DNA of 64,000 nt from contig NC_083581.1 of assembly GCF_027579695.1 (NCBI RefSeq), positions 60,586,200-60,650,199 of the forward strand, written 5' to 3'. Source of the stretch: Neoarius graeffei. Taxonomy: Eukaryota > Chordata > Actinopteri > Siluriformes > Ariidae. How positions within the stretch are numbered: the first letter of the stretch is position 1; each line of letters starts with the position of its first letter. The notes under the pieces were generated by a model. That model had not been told where the DNA came from. It searched no databases and saw only the letters and a list, made by a program, of their open reading frames with translations. The translations under genes and the position numbers were made by a program. Below are positions 61,201 to 64,000 of the stretch, in pieces.

Positions 61201-62838
61201 AAAGCACTAGATACAGAGCAGCATGAAGTCATAACTAAAACCAGTTAAAACTCCAAATTGGGCTCTTTTAAAGCAAGCTTGTTTTCTTGAAACAGAATAG
61301 TCAGAGCAGCCATGGCCAAGATCAATTCATTATTGATCCCATTAGACCATGGCCTACATGCTGCACAGCTGTTACAACACTGTCTGAAGCCAGAGCACAC
61401 CAAAGTAAACAGGAATGCTTCTCAGCTTCAACCTTCCTTTGACTCCATACAGCATAATAACCCTTATCGAACAGCTGCTTAGAATCATAATGTTCATAAA
61501 AGTAGTTTTACAAAAACACAATCTGGCATTCTTAGGGCCTCTGCATGCTCTTGCGACAAGGCTTTCGCAGATAGCTTTTCGCAGACAGTTGTAATTTATC
61601 GTTGAGCGGGGAGTAATAGGCGTGCGCGATGTTATTCACCGCCACAACGCAAGGGGGCGCGAAGTCGCGAAATCGCTAGGAGTAGTTGGTGGGTGTGGTT
61701 AGTGGAGTGTTTATCCTCCGGTTACTTATAATGACTAGAACTGGAGTCGTATAGATGTACGTACTTCCTCACTTCCTCGATCAACCGCTCTTCGTGCTGC
61801 TCCATCTTCGCTCGTGTTTTTAAAAATGGCGGTAGTGAAAACAAAAACCGGGAAAGTAGGGAAGCGGAAGTGCGTGTACAGCGGATGTAGAGTGGACCAA
61901 TCAGAGCCCTCGTCTGCGAGGCTTCTGCGGTGGTCACAATTTTTGGGAGTTGCGCGCAGAGCGTCTGCGAAGGGGGGGGCTACGCAGACGCCATCTGCGA
62001 GGACTGCGTTGTCAGCATAAATTGGCCTTTAGACTGCGCTTATACACAGTCTGCTTCCCTACAATATTAGGTGTTATATGGTTTATGGTCAAGAAATCAG
62101 AGGATTGTATTGTGTTTGAAAGGTGTTCGGAGTCTTCAGTATACACAGACTCATGAGTTCACACTGTGCATGCGCTTAGAAATGCTGCAGTTTACATTTA
62201 AGCCTAATCAACTTAGAAATCGCAAAATTACTGCAAAAGTCTTGTATGTTACACATGAAAAAAAAATCCTCAGATACGAAGACCTTGTTTAAAGGCCATT
62301 TGACTTTAAAAAAAAAAAAACTTCACATTTTACATTAATGACATCAGGAATGAGAAAGCAAGTGAGATATCTGAATTTTTGTGCAAAATGTGTCATAACT
62401 TACTTTTTCATCTTAAATGACTTTACATTTGGGCTTATTTTTCCGTCACCTTTCTTTTGTAAAATTAACATTTTAAAAAAAAAACCAAAAAATTTAAGCT
62501 TTGCATTTAACAAAGCAGCCCAGTGACCTGGTTCATGACAGACTTTTTTTTTTTAAAGTAACGACATTACCACCTGCAAACAGCAAATACAGTTAACCAA
62601 ATAACTGCAGTTATGAACTGACTCACCATGAAGGTGATTATTTTCCTGTAAACACATTAAACAAGTGCAATGCTTACACACAAAGCAAACCATTTCCAGA
62701 ATCTGGTTTTTTTTTTTGTACTTTCAGTCCAAGTGTGTAGGTACCTTGCTGCTTTGGGACTTCTTTTCGGCCAATCAGGTCCCAGTTAGTAGCGCCAAAA
62801 ACAAGCAGCTGACCTTTGACCTTGGGCACATCAAGTTT
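46826..62838 (-). CDS. rcc2: rcc2 (TD-60), C-terminal eleven coding exons; N-terminal exon outside window
   Basis: RCC2 is a seven-bladed RCC1-like beta-propeller protein of the inner centromere and midzone; it is linked to Rac1/RalA control, cell migration and mitosis. Eleven minus-strand exons with consensus splice sites and agreeing phases total 1,284 nt (427 residues plus stop); human RCC2 has 522, so about 95 N-terminal residues (basic tail, nuclear signal) lie beyond 64000. Key text: [114 protein letters not shown], and [11 protein letters not shown] at the end. Each blade shows the G-Q/R-LG and W/F-G turns of RCC1 repeats. Introns of 3-5 kb carry transposons. Confidence 0.96.
47060..47745. 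repeat. unclassified fish repeat with about 210-bp imperfect units
   Basis: Three imperfect units, each with AACTCYGGTAAAATGYRACC, ATAACAAAGAATCC-like text and TTGATTTCAGAAAGYGAG. It ends CAGCCAGCAGGGGATAAAAA, a string that also closes units near 47275. Related repeats are common in fish. Confidence 0.7.
47893..48903. mobile_element. TIR-bearing repeat (TATGCCTCC ends), split by a second element
   Basis: Ends TATGCCTCCACC and, reversed, TATGCCTCCGCCACC. The body has CATTTGACCTCACAGTRAYC at both sides of the inserted element, showing an internal duplication. No protein frame. Class unknown. Confidence 0.65.
48007..48666. mobile_element. GC-rich MITE with CTTTTCCACTACC ends
   Basis: Left CCCTTTTCCACTACC and right GGTAGTGGAAAAGCGG are inverted repeats; subterminal GGCTCAGCCG / TTCAGCCC-type motifs (CAGCTCACTTCAGCC, GCTCGACTCAGCACGG) are repeated on both sides. 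660 bp, no frame. Probably hAT-related; a clear target duplication was not found. Confidence 0.75.
49193..49279. repeat. (TA)n microsatellite, about 43 units
   Basis: An uninterrupted TA run in the last rcc2 intron, self-complementary. Confidence 0.97.
49602..49679 (-). CDS. rcc2: rcc2 exon
   Basis: A 26-codon exon, [16 protein letters not shown] to GVYSEQ; acceptor TATAG, donor GTGAG; phase 0 at both sides. Confidence 0.93.
50116..52033 (-). mobile_element. hAT-like element with BED/TTF-type transposase N-terminus
   Basis: Ends CAGGCATGCCA and, reversed, CAGGCATGCTA. On the minus strand two exons-like frames are left: [18 protein letters not shown] with [14 protein letters not shown] (about 51460-51530), a C2H2/BED-like finger, and [20 protein letters not shown] (about 50690-50740), the segment that follows it in these transposases. 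Catalytic RNase-H fold and dimerisation domain are missing. A 22-G run is at 50234-50255. No matching 8-bp target duplication. Confidence 0.6.
51322..51530 (-). pseudogene. zinc-finger (BED/C2H2-like) start of hAT-type transposase
   Basis: The frame gives [18 protein letters not shown] and [13 protein letters not shown]: a C-x-(2-4)-C ... H-(5)-H pattern with the GH that closes fingers in hAT proteins of fish. The following text ([17 protein letters not shown]) matches the linker to a poly-Lys/TPF segment ([16 protein letters not shown]) at 51190-51280. Confidence 0.5.
52483..53253. mobile_element. MITE with TTAAAG..GCCTTTC ends, 770 bp
   Basis: Left TTAAAGGTCGACTGCCTTTC and right, reversed, TTAAAGCTACACGGCCTTTC are inverted repeats. 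The inside contains one small basic frame (52682-52924, [19 protein letters not shown]) seen in other fish copies of such elements by memory; no known domain. It sits about 125 bp from an rcc2 exon. Confidence 0.7.
53378..53450 (-). CDS. rcc2: rcc2 exon
   Basis: [18 protein letters not shown] to TFGEL; 73 nt; acceptor TCTTAG, donor GTATG. Confidence 0.93.
53587..53692 (-). CDS. rcc2: rcc2 exon
   Basis: [18 protein letters not shown] to IRSLACG; acceptor TTAAAG, donor GTAAG. Confidence 0.94.
53790..53970 (-). CDS. rcc2: rcc2 exon
   Basis: [18 protein letters not shown] to CSFAVSEM; acceptor TATAG, donor GTAAG. Confidence 0.95.
54363..54529 (-). CDS. rcc2: rcc2 exon
   Basis: [18 protein letters not shown] to VVCGANHT, including the [14 protein letters not shown] insertion typical of RCC2. 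Acceptor AACAG, donor GTGAG. Confidence 0.95.
54622..54736 (-). CDS. rcc2: rcc2 exon
   Basis: [19 protein letters not shown] to CPEYGQL; acceptor TGCAG, donor GTAAT. Confidence 0.95.
54931..55019 (-). CDS. rcc2: rcc2 exon
   Basis: [19 protein letters not shown] to VLSPAT; acceptor TGCAG, donor GTAAGG. The preceding intron (55020-59788) carries the 3.7-kb hAT element. Confidence 0.95.
55747..55763 (+). repeat. G17 run
   Basis: An uninterrupted run of guanines; two longer ones (22 G) occur at 50234-50255 and 63091-63112. All can form quadruplexes and are error-prone in sequencing. Confidence 0.9.
56338..56531 (+). mobile_element. tRNA-derived SINE
   Basis: tRNA-like head with box A (TAGCTCAGGTGGCTAAGG) and box B (GGTTCGATTCC), then CATTTCCCGATCCCTCC, a CT-rich stretch, AATAAAGGTGAAAAAAGCCC, and a poly-A tail. 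Exact 14-bp target duplication AAAGATAAGGGATA (56324-56337, 56532-56545). Not a tRNA gene: there is no acceptor stem closure. Confidence 0.92.
58130..58820 (-). mobile_element. LINE 3' region fragment, split by a MITE
   Basis: GTTGCACTGTAATATGTATT-type text at 58200-58350 and, after the MITE, GAGTCTGTTGGTCCTTGC and CGCCTGCCTGAGGGCAGCAA (58690-58820) match a fish LINE 3' part in reverse. No intact frame. Confidence 0.55.
58356..58687. mobile_element. MITE, 330 bp, near-perfect terminal inverted repeats
   Basis: AGCCTTTTTCACATTACGTC and its exact inverse at the right; similarity continues (TCCGTTTTCAGCCTTTTGAA) to about 65 bp per arm. AATT flanks both ends. No coding frame. Harbinger-like by size and ends, not proven. 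Confidence 0.9.
59789..59920 (-). CDS. rcc2: rcc2 exon
   Basis: [16 protein letters not shown] to [12 protein letters not shown]; donor GTAGG, acceptor CTCAG. Confidence 0.95.
60858..61001 (-). CDS. rcc2: rcc2 exon
   Basis: [18 protein letters not shown] to [10 protein letters not shown]; acceptor TAAAG, donor GTGAG. First full RCC1 repeat. Confidence 0.95.
61530..62034 (-). mobile_element. PIF/Harbinger-type MITE with MADF-protein start
   Basis: Ends GGGCCTCTGCATGCTC and, reversed, AAAGGCCAATTTATGCTGAC share GGCC..T..ATGCT; TTA lies at the left junction and TTTAG at the right. CpG-rich with CTTGCGACAAGG / CGCAGACG hairpin-like repeats. It contains the first codons of a MADF/Myb-like Harbinger partner protein. 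Confidence 0.65.
61722..61805 (-). pseudogene. MADF-domain start of a Harbinger partner protein
   Basis: From ATG at 61805: [20 protein letters not shown] then SSSSHYK and stop. It matches the opening helix of MADF domains (EE.LI..V+KYP.LYD). Only 27 residues remain. Confidence 0.6.
62745..62838 (-). CDS. rcc2: rcc2 exon, first in window
   Basis: [20 protein letters not shown] to VPKQQ; acceptor CTGTAG, donor GTACC. Start of the propeller. Confidence 0.93.
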
Positions 62839-63689
62839 CTACAGGAGTAAAAGGATAAAAAATTAAGACACTGTACTTGTCAACACTTTCCTTCTATCAA
62901 TGATTCTTAAAGTGAATTCTGAGGAACTCTGCAATTTTCTTTTTTGGAAATATCAATCCACCACTAACCAAGTAATTATAGCTAATTTAGCCTGTTTGAC
63001 TAGTCATTTTAATGCACTGTGTTTAATCCAAACCTCAAAAACAAGTAGGTCTATAAAAAGAATATCACCTTTGACTTGCAATGTTCTGTTGGGGGGGGGG
63101 GGGGGGGGGGGGTATTTCCACCCTCTATGGCTCCATTAAATAGCCAGAATTTTACTACACACAACTACTCAATAAGGCTAACATATAAACATAATCCAAC
63201 TATTTTTATAAGTACATGCTGGGTGTGAGAAGTTTAATTTATAGTTTCAGGTAAAACTCACCCAAACAATTTGCATATTAAAGAGAGTGACTCACATTTG
63301 ATGGATGTGAAAAGTGACATGCTACTTAGTGCAGAGGCGTCGGGGAAGGTTGAGCCGACCCTTTAAATGTTTATAATTAACGTAACCTATAACACTGAAT
63401 TTTGGAGTTTACACTTCTTTCACTTGGTTAACAGCTACCCATAATGCTGTTCAACAACCCGCTGATTGTAGCACCACAAGACTTAACTCTCGCTTCATCT
63501 CTTCTGAACGATACCAGTGCAGCAGGGCTTTAATTGAGCGCTCACCTCATCTGCATGTGCAAACAGTCATGTGAAAACCCCCAGCGTGCTTGTCATCTTG
63601 TCATCACCAACTAGCCATATAGCCGTATTCTATATAATTCTATAGCTGCATTACCTGCATAAATTTTTTCTCCTATTAAATGCCACCGA

Positions 63690-64000
63690 TACCCCTTTTC
63701 GACCAACAGGGACCAGGTTCTTGAACAAGTTTCGTTCAGGATTCTTTGAACCTTGATGCCAGCTAGCAAACCAGGCCACATTTTCACCAAAACTGCTGTA
63801 ATCAAGGATGGTCATGACCGGAGAGCGTTGCATAATGCACAACGGGAGTAAACAGTAGCATCATGAGGGCAGAGCACATTGATTACCTCCGAGCTTTTGT
63901 TCCGTTATTGCATGGCCCTTTTTTTTTCCTGACGATGCAGCCTTTTCCGCTGCATTCTCCATTGCTGTATTCCACTTCCTCTCCAAACTAATGACACGCC
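63690..64000. mobile_element. possible transposon start, cut by window end
   Basis: CCCCTTTTCGACCAACAGGG then ACCAGGTTCTTGAAC resembles termini of fish elements with GGTTCTTGAACC motifs. The element would continue beyond 64000. rcc2's first coding exon was not found here. Confidence 0.3.

Noticed and set aside
62839-64000. First coding exon of rcc2 within the window
   Set aside because: No frame with the basic, Ser/Gly-rich N-terminus and a splice donor in the right phase was seen; it is most likely beyond 64000.

Overview
This is a vertebrate nuclear window, almost certainly from a teleost fish. Three intron-bearing vertebrate genes are visible, and about two thirds of the remaining DNA is made of fish-type transposable elements: DANA/Mermaid-like V-SINEs, L2- and L1-type LINE tails, RTE tails, Tc1-like elements, hAT, Harbinger/ISL2EU-like and IS630-like DNA transposons, and one Ty3/gypsy retrotransposon. 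The species cannot be fixed. The V-SINE family fits ostariophysans such as catfish, but related copies occur widely in teleosts.

Gene layout: (1) rnf207 (RING finger 207), minus strand, with seven coding exons between 23730 and 793. The start codon is inside; the 3' exons lie beyond base 1. (2) rpl22 (ribosomal protein eL22), plus strand, with four coding exons between 30089 and 38217, complete. (3) rcc2 (regulator of chromosome condensation 2), minus strand, with eleven coding exons between 62838 and 46826. The stop codon is inside; the first coding exon or exons lie beyond base 64000. The divergent rnf207/rpl22 pair matches the mammalian arrangement as I know it. The three genes serve unrelated processes (ubiquitin ligase and cardiac excitability; translation; mitosis and small-GTPase signalling) and nothing here suggests co-regulation.

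Region by region: 1-14256 is mostly one huge rnf207 intron holding a hAT element with a MITE and a V-SINE nested inside, a second hAT-like region with 115-bp tandem repeats and a perfect palindrome, a Crypton-like scrap, a THAP/P2X7-like element, an RTE tail, a solo-LTR candidate and an L2 LINE broken by four insertions. 14257-23730 holds six rnf207 exons; one intron contains a 4.4-kb Ty3/gypsy element with 195-bp LTRs and a 5-bp target duplication. 23731-30088 is the divergent intergenic region with V-SINEs and a 2.8-kb repeat containing 1.08-kb tandem units, ending at the rpl22 promoter. 30089-38217 is rpl22, whose long second intron has L2, L1, a palindromic Tc1 derivative and a Tc1 split by an ISL2EU-like element. 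38218-46825 holds Tc1 elements and an IS630-like transposase remnant split by an L1 piece. 46826-64000 is rcc2, with introns carrying unclassified repeats, a TA microsatellite, a hAT-like element, and a 3.7-kb hAT element with a perfect 8-bp target duplication that itself carries a tRNA-SINE, a MITE and a LINE piece.

The most striking content is structural: many nested insertions resolved to exact target-site duplications, a head-to-head palindromic transposon, two V-SINE subfamilies that can be told apart by tail and body together, and transposon remnants carrying parts of second proteins (YqaJ/SWIM-associated, P2X7-like, MADF). No clearly new biological system was found.
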